Assembly: GCA_030632405.1 (NCBI GenBank) | Contig: DAOVUU010000079.1 | Span: forward strand, 1-8,612 | Length of the DNA: 8,612 nt | Reading direction: 5' to 3' | From: Desulfobulbaceae bacterium | GTDB lineage: Bacteria > Desulfobacterota > Desulfobulbia > Desulfobulbales > Desulfocapsaceae | In this document: one piece after another, positions 1 to 6,394 of the stretch | Position numbering within the stretch: position 1 is the first letter of the stretch | Layout: every line of letters begins with the position of its first letter | The notes under the pieces: model-generated | The model's database searches: none | What the model was told of the DNA's origin: nothing | What the model saw: only the letters and a program-made list of their open reading frames with translations | Position numbers and translations under genes: made by a program

Positions 1-676
1 CAATAGATCCGAAGGTTTTTTCCGCCCATTTAGCGAATCGTAAAACCGGATAACAATAGACGAAGTACATGAAGGCGATCAGACTGTAAACGAACATGAT
101 ATCACCCGGCAGACGCAATATGGCAATTTCTCCCTGCCTGGTCAGCTCTGAAATACCAATAATTGAGAGAATGGCAGTACTTTTAATGATTACAACATAG
201 ATGCTTGCCATGGGTGGGATCATCATTTTCAATGATTGAGGCAGTACAACGTGGATAAGGGCCTCTGCTTTTGACATGCCACATGAGCGGGCGGCTTCCT
301 CCTGCCCCTTTGGCACGGCATGAATGGAGGCTGTCGTGATTTCTGTCACATAACTTGATGTGTACAGTGACAGGGAGACAATTGCGGCAGTAAAACTGTC
401 AAAATTCAGTAATGCGATGCCCAGGGACGGTAAAACAAAGTAGATAATATAGAGCTGTACCAAATATGGTGTTCCGCGAAATATGTGCAGATACAAGCCG
501 ATTACCGTCGTCAGAGACCGATAGCCCAGTGTTCTGATTAACCCCAGAATGAACCCTAACGCAGAACCGCATATGATGGCGAGAATTGATATTTTGAATG
601 TTACCAGTAGCCCCTGCATCAAGAATGGCATTAAATTGACAGCTACTTGGTATTTTGCGAGGATTATATCCAACAT
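1..676 (-). CDS. Polar amino-acid ABC transporter permease (second of pair), 3' end off window
   Basis: Inner-membrane permease of the HisM/GlnP type, expected to form the import channel with the permease encoded just upstream. Translating from the ATG at 674-676 gives 225 codons without a stop before the window edge. Family members are usually about 215-250 residues, so only a little is likely missing. Visible hallmarks are an early hydrophobic segment (about residues 22-47), the segment RGTPYLVQLY (67-76) typical of this family, and an EAA loop with E127-A128-A129, G133 and then V-L-P-Q at 144-147, which contacts the ATPase. The start lies 15 nt after the preceding stop codon, with a weak GGA-containing ribosome site, so it is co-transcribed. 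The substrate is not readable from the permease. The family assignment is firm; the C-terminus is unseen. Confidence 0.93.
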   Translation of the reverse strand, partial: MLDIILAKYQVAVNLMPFLMQGLLVTFKISILAIICGSALGFILGLIRTLGYRSLTTVIGLYLHIFRGTPYLVQLYIIYFVLPSLGIALLNFDSFTAAIVSLSLYTSSYVTEITTASIHAVPKGQEEAARSCGMSKAEALIHVVLPQSLKMMIPPMASIYVVIIKSTAILSIIGISELTRQGEIAILRLPGDIMFVYSLIAFMYFVYCYPVLRFAKWAEKTFGSI

Positions 677-691
677 CTTAATATTCCATCT

Positions 692-1384
692 TTAACTTGA
701 ACGCCATGCCGCACCGCCAAGTTTTTTTTGGGCATAACTGGACAAAACCAATGTGAGGGCATAAATCAAGAGATAACAAATTCCAGTGGTAACATAACTT
801 TCGGTTGCGATGACGGTTTCTGAAAACATTTTCAGACCTGCCCCCATAAGCTCGGGTACGGCAATAATGCTGAACAGAGCAGTGTCTTTGATCAGGATCG
901 CTGTCTGCCCGATCAGGGGCGGTGTTACATTGGAGATGGCCTGCGGCAATACGATATAGAACAAGCTCTGAAGGGGGCTGAAACCGACAGATAGAGCTCC
1001 TTCTTTTTGTCCTTTCTCGACGGACAGTAAGCCGGCACGAATAATTTCACCCATATAAGGCGTTGTGTGAATCGTCAGGGCGATGATTGCCGTCTGTGTT
1101 TCATCAAAAAAATTGCCGAATGGCAGTAAAGCCGGAAGACCATAGTAAATCAGGTAAATTTGAATGAGAAGCGGCGTGGAGCGAATGGCCTGGATATAGC
1201 CGGCAGCTATCCGCCAGATAATACCAACAGATGACATTCGCATGAGCGCAATAAGGATACCAAAAAAGAATGACAAAACAAGACAGACAAAAGAAAGCCA
1301 CAACGTGCTGAACATACCGTCAATGAAAACATTGAGATATTGTCCGACAATACGGAAGTTGTAGTAATCATATATCCAATACAT
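692..1384 (-). CDS. Polar amino-acid ABC transporter permease (first of pair)
   Basis: This 230-residue inner-membrane protein belongs to the HisQ/HisM/GlnP permease family and should pair with the neighbouring permease to form the channel of an amino-acid importer. Hydrophobic segments are visible at about 23-48, 72-90, 97-107, 163-180 and 197-216. The family segment RSTPLLIQIYLIYYGLP occupies 68-84. The ATPase-contacting EAA loop reads E128-G129-A130 with G134 and LPQ at 146-148, so the middle Ala is replaced by Gly, a modest variation. The length is normal. An in-frame TAA lies two codons upstream of the ATG, which supports this start, although the ribosome site is weak. The gap to the binding-protein gene holds a repeat element, so the gene follows that element in the transcript. 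Confidence 0.95.
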   Translation of the reverse strand: MYWIYDYYNFRIVGQYLNVFIDGMFSTLWLSFVCLVLSFFFGILIALMRMSSVGIIWRIAAGYIQAIRSTPLLIQIYLIYYGLPALLPFGNFFDETQTAIIALTIHTTPYMGEIIRAGLLSVEKGQKEGALSVGFSPLQSLFYIVLPQAISNVTPPLIGQTAILIKDTALFSIIAVPELMGAGLKMFSETVIATESYVTTGICYLLIYALTLVLSSYAQKKLGGAAWRSS

Positions 1385-1412
1385 GCTTTAACACCCATGA
1401 TTTACTTGATGG

Positions 1413-1504
1413 TGATGGCGTCGTGAAAACTACATTTAGCCAGCGTTCCGTCATTCCCACCTACGTGAAAATGACGGAGGCGAAGACTTTTTACGAGTTT
1501 ATCA
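1413..1504. repeat. Short MITE-like repeat element A (92 bp) with imperfect terminal inverted repeats
   Basis: The left end reads TGATGGCGTCGTGAAAAC. The right end, reverse-complemented, reads TGATAAACTCGTAAAAAG. The outer 20 bases match at 13 positions, including TGAT, TCGT and AAAA. Inside is a second inverted repeat, CCGTCATT (1448-1455) with AATGACGG (1470-1477), an exact 8-bp stem with a 14-nt loop. The left end matches the left end of the element at 8361 at 17 of 18 bases. The first 18 bases of the right end are identical to the solitary end at 3240-3257. There is no coding capacity and no clear target-site duplication. In the transcript it could fold into a stable structure after the binding-protein gene, but no T-run follows, so it is not a typical terminator. 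Confidence 0.72.
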
Positions 1505-2302
1505 TTTGTGGTCAGCTTCCCAATCCAGAGAGTTCCACCAATAATCGACCAGTTGACCTAGACGGCCATCATGGCGGATCAAACGCATGTAATTGTTAAG
1601 CGAGTGCAAAAGGTGGATTGAATCAGGACGAACGGCAAAACCGAGTGGTTCCTTTGACAAGACGCCATCAAGAACGGCGATGTCCGGGTTCTGATTTGTA
1701 AATCCTGAAATGGTCGCTTTGTCAGAGACACCGGCATCAACGCGGCCGGCAACAAGAGCCTGTACTGTTTGAGAGGTACCACCGGCATATTCTTTAAGTT
1801 TTGCTTTCGGTAGAAACTTTTTGGCAACATCAGCGTAGGATGAAGCTTGTGTGGCACCAAGAGAAAGGCTAGCCTTATTGAGATCTTTCCAGCTCTTGAA
1901 CCCTTTGCTTTTGAGGGCAAAGGCAATATTTTCAGCAAAGAAAACCGGCTCGGTGAAGATAATCTGCATGTGCCGTTTAGCCGTCGGTGTCATATCAGCG
2001 GCGATGATATCAGCCTTACCCGATGACAACGCAGGAATAAGCCCTTTCCAGTCATAATCTTGAATAACAAGCTCGACACCCATATCTTTTGCCATCATCT
2101 CCATTATATCAATAACGAGTCCGGTTCTTTTACCATTTTTATCAACAAAACTGACGGGGGGGCCTTGAGTTTGGACAGCAGCCACAAGCTTACCGGATTT
2201 GACAATCTTTTCCATCGTCGATTCCGCATAGGAGGTCGATGTCATAAATACCAGAGTCAGGGCTGCTAAGGCTAGTATTGTCATGCGTTTTAGTGAAGTC
2301 AT
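1502..2302 (-). CDS. Periplasmic amino-acid-type substrate-binding protein of ABC importer
   Basis: Soluble periplasmic receptor (family 3 solute-binding protein fold) that captures ligand and delivers it to the two permeases. I place the start at the ATG at 2300-2302, not the upstream in-frame ATG at 2446. AAGGAAG lies 5 nt ahead, and the protein then opens with a good signal peptide: basic MTSLKR, a hydrophobic core at about 7-20, and a likely cut after SYA (24-26). The mature part is a two-lobed binder of normal length, 266 residues in all. T107-x-x-R110 and D194 (in VDAGVSD) sit where this family usually contacts the ligand carboxylate and amino groups, which favours an amino-acid-like ligand. 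Its identity is unknown. The TGA stop lies inside the end of repeat element A. It sits between the ATPase and permease genes. Confidence 0.93.
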   Translation of the reverse strand: MTSLKRMTILALAALTLVFMTSTSYAESTMEKIVKSGKLVAAVQTQGPPVSFVDKNGKRTGLVIDIMEMMAKDMGVELVIQDYDWKGLIPALSSGKADIIAADMTPTAKRHMQIIFTEPVFFAENIAFALKSKGFKSWKDLNKASLSLGATQASSYADVAKKFLPKAKLKEYAGGTSQTVQALVAGRVDAGVSDKATISGFTNQNPDIAVLDGVLSKEPLGFAVRPDSIHLLHSLNNYMRLIRHDGRLGQLVDYWWNSLDWEADHK

Positions 2303-2307
2303 TTTGT

Positions 2308-2314
2308 CTTCCTT
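2308..2314 (-). promoter_or_regulatory. Ribosome-binding site deciding the binding-protein start
   Basis: On the minus strand AAGGAAG is followed by ACAAA and then ATG at 2302, an ideal spacing of 5 nt. The upstream in-frame ATG at 2446 would add 48 residues with no signal-peptide character before the obvious signal sequence. This site therefore settles the start at 2302. Confidence 0.8.
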
Positions 2315-2330
2315 TTGTTTATTAGTTAAA

Positions 2331-2374
2331 GAAAAAGACTCTGTGAGAAAATTGGATTTCATACCAACAGAGCC
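2331..2374 (-). terminator. Possible intra-operon hairpin with T-run (attenuator-like)
   Basis: Read on the minus strand, GGCTCTGT (2374-2367) pairs with ACAGAGTC (2344-2337) at 7 Watson-Crick pairs plus one G-T pair. The stretch between them contains a further TTGG/CCAA pairing, and TTTTTC follows at 2336-2331. This is the layout of an intrinsic terminator, 28 nt before the binding-protein ATG and inside the 169-nt gap after the ATPase gene. The loop is long and AT-rich, so the structure is only moderately stable. It may be a partial terminator, an RNA-processing or stability element, or chance. Confidence 0.35.
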
Positions 2375-2471
2375 AACGAATAACTGGTGTCGAACAAATA
2401 TTCTAAACAGTGTCTGGACAAAAAAAGGCAGTTTCCGTTCAGGCACTCAATAGCAAACGAACATAGCCATT

Positions 2472-3206
2472 TTACAGAATCTGGCTTAAGAAGTCGATCG
2501 TTCTCTTATTTTTAGGGTTATCAAAAAAATCATTTGGCTCGGATTCTTCAATAATCTGGCCTTCATCCATAAAAATAACACGATCAGCTGCTTCGCGAGC
2601 AAAGCCCATCTCATGTGTAACCACGGCCATCGTCATACCCTCTTTTGCAAGTTCCTTCATCAACTGAAGGACGCCGCCGACAATTTCAGGGTCAAGTGCC
2701 GAAGTCGCTTCATCAAACAGCATGATTTTCGGGTGCATTGCCAGGGATCGGGCAATAGCAACACGTTGTTGTTGACCTCCGGAAAGTTGACTTGGGTAAT
2801 TATTCGCTTTTTCGGGAATACCTACTTTGTCGAGGAGTTTTTGCGCTACGTCTTCAGCTTCTTTTCGAGTTCGCTTCAAGACAACAGTTTGTGGCAGTAC
2901 AATATTTTCCAGTGCAGTTTTGTGTCGAAACAGATTGAAGTGTTGGAATACCATGCCAACCTCTGAACGTAATTTATTCATATTGGTTTTTGCGTCAACA
3001 ATATCGACACCATCAATAAAAATCCGCCCTTCGGTGACTGTTTCAAGGCCATTGAGTGCTCTAAGCAATGTGCTCTTGCCAGAGCCACTGGGGCCGATGA
3101 TAACGACCACTTCGCCTCTATCAATATGGTTAGAGACATTTTTAAGTGCCTCTAGTGACCCAAATCGTTTTGTAACATTCTCGATACGGATTATCGGATC
3201 GTTCAT
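2472..3206 (-). CDS. Polar amino-acid ABC importer ATPase (GlnQ/HisP type)
   Basis: Cytoplasmic nucleotide-binding subunit that powers the importer encoded by the three genes after it. All motifs are intact in 244 residues: Walker [10 protein letters not shown] at 38-46, Q-loop Q88 in MVFQHFNLF, signature LSGGQQQRV at 141-149, Walker B IMLFDE at 161-166 with catalytic E166, D-loop SALD at 169-172, and switch histidine H198 in THEMGFA. The THEM-FA and QHFNLF stretches are typical of the polar amino-acid uptake branch. The ATG is preceded by AAGGAAA at about 9-10 nt, supporting this start. It lies 81 nt after the dapF stop; that gap holds a solitary repeat end. Substrate specificity comes from the binding protein, not from this subunit. 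Confidence 0.96.
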   Translation of the reverse strand: MNDPIIRIENVTKRFGSLEALKNVSNHIDRGEVVVIIGPSGSGKSTLLRALNGLETVTEGRIFIDGVDIVDAKTNMNKLRSEVGMVFQHFNLFRHKTALENIVLPQTVVLKRTRKEAEDVAQKLLDKVGIPEKANNYPSQLSGGQQQRVAIARSLAMHPKIMLFDEATSALDPEIVGGVLQLMKELAKEGMTMAVVTHEMGFAREAADRVIFMDEGQIIEESEPNDFFDNPKNKRTIDFLSQIL

Positions 3207-3239
3207 AGTTACGATTTTCCTTATTAAATTGTCAATAAC

Positions 3240-3257
3240 TGATAAACTCGTAAAAAG
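3240..3257. repeat. Solitary repeat end C, identical to the right end of element A
   Basis: TGATAAACTCGTAAAAAG on the plus strand is identical over 18 bases to the reverse complement of 1487-1504. No partner of the other end type (TGATGGCGTCGT-R-AAAAC) is found nearby in either orientation. It lies in the dapF to ATPase gap, 30 bp beyond the dapF stop. It is either a decayed element or a sequence of independent use. Confidence 0.6.
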
Positions 3258-3287
3258 GTCACTCGAAGTCTACGCTTATCGGAAGCT

Positions 3288-4208
3288 TCAAATGGCTAAC
3301 CGTCCACTGAAACAATAAGCAACAGGTCCAGTCATTAAAACTGAATTGTCAGCTTGAATATCAATATAAACGGACCCAGCCTGCATTTCAACGGTCATCG
3401 TTTTTGATTTTATCAATCCCAGGCTAAGGGCAGCATAAACCGCGACACATGCCCCGCTTCCACAGGCAGAAGTCAGTATTCCCGGCCGCTCATAGACTGC
3501 CAGCCGCATATTGTTTTCATCTATTATTTCTGCCACACCAACATTCACCTGTTCGGGGAACAGTGGATTTTCCTGAACAGGTGGGGCAACATTTTCCATA
3601 TCGATGCCACTCAGTTCATCAACAAAAAATACGACATGGGGAGTACCGATATACAGGCCTACAGGATATTTTAGTGGGCCGTTCCTGATCGGGAGGCGAT
3701 TCATGTCCTGTTCTTCAGCAAGTGGCATATCTCGCCAATCCATACTAATCTGACCCATATTGATGCTAACGGTCAGCCCCTCTTCACGGTGGCATTCAAG
3801 CATGCCAGAGGCGGTTTCAAGAATAATGTGATTGCTTTGGGTCTCTTCAAGAAGGAGATAAGCAACACAGCGTGCTGCGTTTCCACATGCTCCTACTTCG
3901 CGTCCATCTATATTAAGGATGCGCATAAAGGCATGTGCTTTTTTTTCAAGACCTCTTTTACTTGGAGGTTCAATAATCAGTAATTGTTCACCACCGACAC
4001 CCACTTGAGCATCACAGATTTGTACAAGTTCATCGAGGTTTGGGCGGAAGGGTTCATCACGTCCATCGACAATGATGAAGTGATTACGCAGGCCGTGCAT
4101 TTTTAGGAAAGAACGTCCGGAAACGGTTGTGCCAGGCCATGTTTTTTCCTTTACAATTTTATCGGGTGTTGGCAATCTATTCCCCTCCGGAAAAAACAAT
4201 CTGTCCAT
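3288..4208 (-). CDS. dapF: DapF-family epimerase (diaminopimelate epimerase-like)
   Basis: Cofactor-independent two-cysteine epimerase fold; DapF converts LL- to meso-diaminopimelate for lysine and peptidoglycan synthesis. From the ATG it is 306 residues, against 274 in E. coli, because of an N-terminal extension before FLKMHGL (34-40). Both catalytic cysteines are present: C108 in ACGNAARC and C249 in ACGSGAC. Expected ligand positions N42, Q75, N99, N222, E240 and R241 are also present. Oddities against the canonical motifs are GLRNHF for GLGNDF, GTPH (T189) for GNPH, and ERPGILT for ERGAGET. These may mark a subfamily or a changed substrate. A TTG at 4173-4175 behind GGAGGGG is a credible alternative start, giving 295 residues. 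It precedes an amino-acid importer and is probably in the same operon. Confidence 0.88.
   Translation of the reverse strand: MDRLFFPEGNRLPTPDKIVKEKTWPGTTVSGRSFLKMHGLRNHFIIVDGRDEPFRPNLDELVQICDAQVGVGGEQLLIIEPPSKRGLEKKAHAFMRILNIDGREVGACGNAARCVAYLLLEETQSNHIILETASGMLECHREEGLTVSINMGQISMDWRDMPLAEEQDMNRLPIRNGPLKYPVGLYIGTPHVVFFVDELSGIDMENVAPPVQENPLFPEQVNVGVAEIIDENNMRLAVYERPGILTSACGSGACVAVYAALSLGLIKSKTMTVEMQAGSVYIDIQADNSVLMTGPVAYCFSGRLAI
4182..4188 (-). promoter_or_regulatory. Strong ribosome-binding site before an alternative TTG start of dapF
   Basis: GGAGGGG on the minus strand is followed by AATAGA and then an in-frame TTG at 4175-4173, a spacing of 6 nt. The ATG at 4208 has a less convincing site, with GGATGAG about 8 nt upstream. 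The extra 11 residues from the ATG are not part of the conserved domain, so the TTG may be the true start. Confidence 0.45.
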
Positions 4209-4235
4209 CCTAGCTCATCCGCACCGCACTTGCAA
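4207..4235 (-). promoter_or_regulatory. Candidate sigma70-type promoter for dapF and the importer genes
   Basis: TTGCAA (4235-4230) and TAGGAT (4212-4207) are separated by exactly 17 nt on the minus strand. Each hexamer matches its consensus at 4 of 6 positions. Transcription would start near 4200, downstream of the ATG at 4208 but upstream of the TTG at 4175. The promoter is therefore compatible only with the TTG start. Hexamers of this quality occur by chance, so this is tentative. Confidence 0.3.
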
Positions 4236-4259
4236 CCCCTGCACTTTTTTTGGCAGAGG
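4236..4259 (-). other. Short hairpin in the gap between the barrel gene and dapF
   Basis: CCTCTGC (4259-4253) can pair with GCAGGGG (4242-4236), seven pairs including one G-T, around a 10-nt A-rich loop. It follows the end of the Lol-like cassette by about 40 nt. No T-run follows, so it is not a classical intrinsic terminator. It abuts the candidate -35 box. Confidence 0.3.
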
Positions 4260-4299
4260 TAACGGTGATGATCTTGTTAAAACTTAAAATTTTGGATGA

Positions 4300-5619
4300 T
4301 TAGAAAAAATAGCGAATCCGTAATTCCAGCTTACTGCTGTTGAGTTTCTCTCCAAACTCTGTGAGCGAATTGCCTTCCAGGTAGGTGTAACGCAGACGAA
4401 ATTCCCAGTTAGTCACGCCTGTATATGCAACTTCCGGGCTTAATGAGATACTTTCATCCCTGAGGTTGTAAATGGTTGTAATGCCAGGTGTAAGGTAGAG
4501 GATGTCAAAGGGATCTTTCTGGGTGATCCGGGCATAAAGGTAGTCCCGTCCGGGCTGTGGTCTCCCGTACCCCTGGAGGCTGAGTTCTCTGGCAGTATTT
4601 AACTGATCATTAAGGCCGGCAGTGGTAAATTGAGCGTTCCCTTCAGCGAGAAGTTGATAAAAATTGCCCATCTCTTCCTCGCTGTAGCCTGAACCATTGT
4701 GATAATATTCTACAATACTGGTAACATCACTTTCCGATAAATAGCGGATACCCAGGAGAGAAGACAGAGCAGATTCCTCTCCTCTGAGAAGAGAACCGTC
4801 TTCCTGCAGGGTGACCTGCTTCTGGTTTGGTATATAGGCCAGTTCACCGTGAATTTCAAAGTTGGTTGCCAGATTTTTGGAAAAATCAAATCCGAAACGC
4901 TCTGACTGGCTGTTTCCCAGAAGAATAAGAAAGTCAATATCGGTGTCTTTATAAAGCAGATAGAGTTTGGCAGCCAGGTCAACGTTATAGGTCTCACCAA
5001 AATCTTCATTGATGTGTTCTACGACCGGCAGGGCAACGGTGGTAAGAGCCACTGTCTGCAGATCACCTGTGAAACTTTTCACCAGATCAGCTTCAGCCGT
5101 AATAAAACCTTCCAGTGATTCTTCAGGATTATTGGGATCTTTTGTTCTGTTGAGGAAACCAACAGGGTTCCAGGCGTAGCCTTTCCCCCATTTATAGGAT
5201 TTTTTCCCCAGGGAGATGGTTGCCAGAGGCGTTGGTCTCAGGCTGGCATATGCCTCAAAAACATCAGCCACATCATACCATCCCAGATCATCGTGGCTGG
5301 CAGATGCCTGTGCCAGCCAGTTGAAGGTCGAACTTTTTAAGTTGTAACTGCCATCAAATTGGAGGGTGCCGCTGTACTGATCAAGGCTGGAATCGGAATC
5401 ATCAGCAGGATTGAGCTGTAAAAAAACGCTGTCTCTGTTGATTTTTGCATGGTTCCATTTGAGTTCCACATATCCGCCCCAGTCCAGAGGTTTTTTCTCA
5501 AACTCGTCAAGATTGAAGCTGAATTCCTCGTCAGCCCGGCAAGTGGAGAAGATAAAAACAGAGAACCAGGCAAGCAGCCCCAAAAAAGAGAAAAAAATAC
5601 AACTCCTAGCGGAGCTCAT
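4300..5619 (-). CDS. Predicted outer-membrane beta-barrel protein, last gene of Lol-like cassette
   Basis: A 439-residue exported protein that I do not recognise by name. It begins with a hydrophobic signal segment (about residues 8-25) and a plausible signal-peptidase site after CRA at 27-29. The rest alternates polar and hydrophobic residues in short strands with many aromatic positions and ends R-I-R-Y-F-F. A terminal Phe after alternating residues is the usual barrel-assembly signal. The stretch LGKKSYKWGKGYAWNPVGF (137-155) resembles a motif of some large porin-like families, but I cannot assign one securely. The first codons overlap the LolA-like gene by 14 nt and no good ribosome site precedes the ATG, suggesting translational coupling. 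By context it would be the outer-membrane partner that accepts, inserts or exports the cargo carried by the LolA-like protein. Confidence 0.8.
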   Translation of the reverse strand: MSSARSCIFFSFLGLLAWFSVFIFSTCRADEEFSFNLDEFEKKPLDWGGYVELKWNHAKINRDSVFLQLNPADDSDSSLDQYSGTLQFDGSYNLKSSTFNWLAQASASHDDLGWYDVADVFEAYASLRPTPLATISLGKKSYKWGKGYAWNPVGFLNRTKDPNNPEESLEGFITAEADLVKSFTGDLQTVALTTVALPVVEHINEDFGETYNVDLAAKLYLLYKDTDIDFLILLGNSQSERFGFDFSKNLATNFEIHGELAYIPNQKQVTLQEDGSLLRGEESALSSLLGIRYLSESDVTSIVEYYHNGSGYSEEEMGNFYQLLAEGNAQFTTAGLNDQLNTARELSLQGYGRPQPGRDYLYARITQKDPFDILYLTPGITTIYNLRDESISLSPEVAYTGVTNWEFRLRYTYLEGNSLTEFGEKLNSSKLELRIRYFF

Positions 5620-6370
5620 CGACTTTGGAGAGATAGTTCAAGGTGAAAACTTCGTCAGCCAGTTCTTTTTTCTTGATTTTAGCGTAGATCATGACAGATT
5701 TATAGCCTTTGTACAGAGGGCTGTCCGTCTCAAGAACCGAAGGGCGTATTAAACCATCACCAAAGTCTTTTGGTTTTTTATAATAGAGGGTTTTGATAAG
5801 CATACCACTGGCCGCATAACACTCGATTGTGGTCGGTAAAACTGTTTTTTTATCCACTATCATCTTAAGCCTGTCATAGGCGATGGCAGTTGTTTTAGCC
5901 TTCAGGTCAAGGACGTAGCTGTCACCTTCTTCAGCAAGATTTTCGGCATTATATTCAGCACTGTAATCCAGGCGGAGGATATCCGAGTTGTTGAACACTC
6001 CACCAACAACCGACTGCAGGCTGGTTATTCGTATAGGTCTTCCCACGTTGGGTATATAGAGCCACATATTCTCTCCAATCCGGAGGGTGGCACGTCCCTT
6101 TTCACTTGCAGGTGACAGGAAGAGGGCAGCCATTTTGTCCTGTCCCTTTTTTACCGAGTAGAGAACAAACTCCTTTTTACTGCCGTCGGGCTCAACATTA
6201 ATGAGTTTCCTGTACATCTCGTAGGCATCCGGCTGCAGGTTTCTATCTACCTGTTTGAGAATTTCACTGCCATCGGCGGCTGCGGCCTGCGTAGAATTCA
6301 GGCAGGTGAATGAAAATGCCATAAGAATTGATAGCATTGCAATCGCATTTTTTCGTAACTGTAATAACAT
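5606..6370 (-). CDS. Periplasmic LolA-like outer-membrane lipoprotein-sorting family protein
   Basis: A 254-residue protein with a clear signal peptide: basic LRK at 5-7, a hydrophobic core at about 9-23, and a likely cut in the Ala run near 29-32. The mature part resembles the LolA-like 'outer membrane lipoprotein-sorting protein' family, a half-barrel with a hydrophobic pocket that ferries lipidated or lipid cargo through the periplasm. Supporting segments are KGRATLRIGENMWLYIPN (91-108), RPIRITSLQS (111-120), and NNSDILRLDY (127-136), where family members typically carry a G-SD-D stretch. AAAGGAG lies 8 nt before the ATG, confirming the start. It sits 24 nt after the permease gene and overlaps the barrel gene. 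No lipobox is seen, so it should be soluble. The family is fairly secure; the cargo is unknown. Confidence 0.88.
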   Translation of the reverse strand: MLLQLRKNAIAMLSILMAFSFTCLNSTQAAAADGSEILKQVDRNLQPDAYEMYRKLINVEPDGSKKEFVLYSVKKGQDKMAALFLSPASEKGRATLRIGENMWLYIPNVGRPIRITSLQSVVGGVFNNSDILRLDYSAEYNAENLAEEGDSYVLDLKAKTTAIAYDRLKMIVDKKTVLPTTIECYAASGMLIKTLYYKKPKDFGDGLIRPSVLETDSPLYKGYKSVMIYAKIKKKELADEVFTLNYLSKVDELR

Positions 6371-6394
6371 GGGAAAGGCTCCTTTTAGTTCGTG

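Noticed and set aside
1448..1477. The 8-bp stem inside element A as an intrinsic terminator after the binding-protein gene
   Set aside because: No T-run follows on the minus strand, and the stem is better explained as part of the repeat element.
2412..2440. TAGAAT-like -10 box (minus strand) for a separate binding-protein promoter
   Set aside because: The -10 resembles consensus, but no acceptable -35 hexamer lies 16-18 nt upstream; only a T-rich run is there.
2303..2446. N-terminal extension of the binding protein from the upstream ATG at 2446
   Set aside because: The real signal peptide begins at 2302 with an excellent ribosome site. The extension has no export or domain character and spans the hairpin region.
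2827..3318. 163-codon plus-strand open frame opposite the importer ATPase
   Set aside because: It is antisense to a gene with all ABC motifs intact. Its sequence shows no family features and it runs over the repeat end and into the dapF 3' end.
4264..4286. GATGATCTTGTTAAAACTT as a further decayed copy of the repeat end
   Set aside because: Only 13 of 19 positions match the R end, in AT-rich sequence, and no partner end is present. It is too weak to call.
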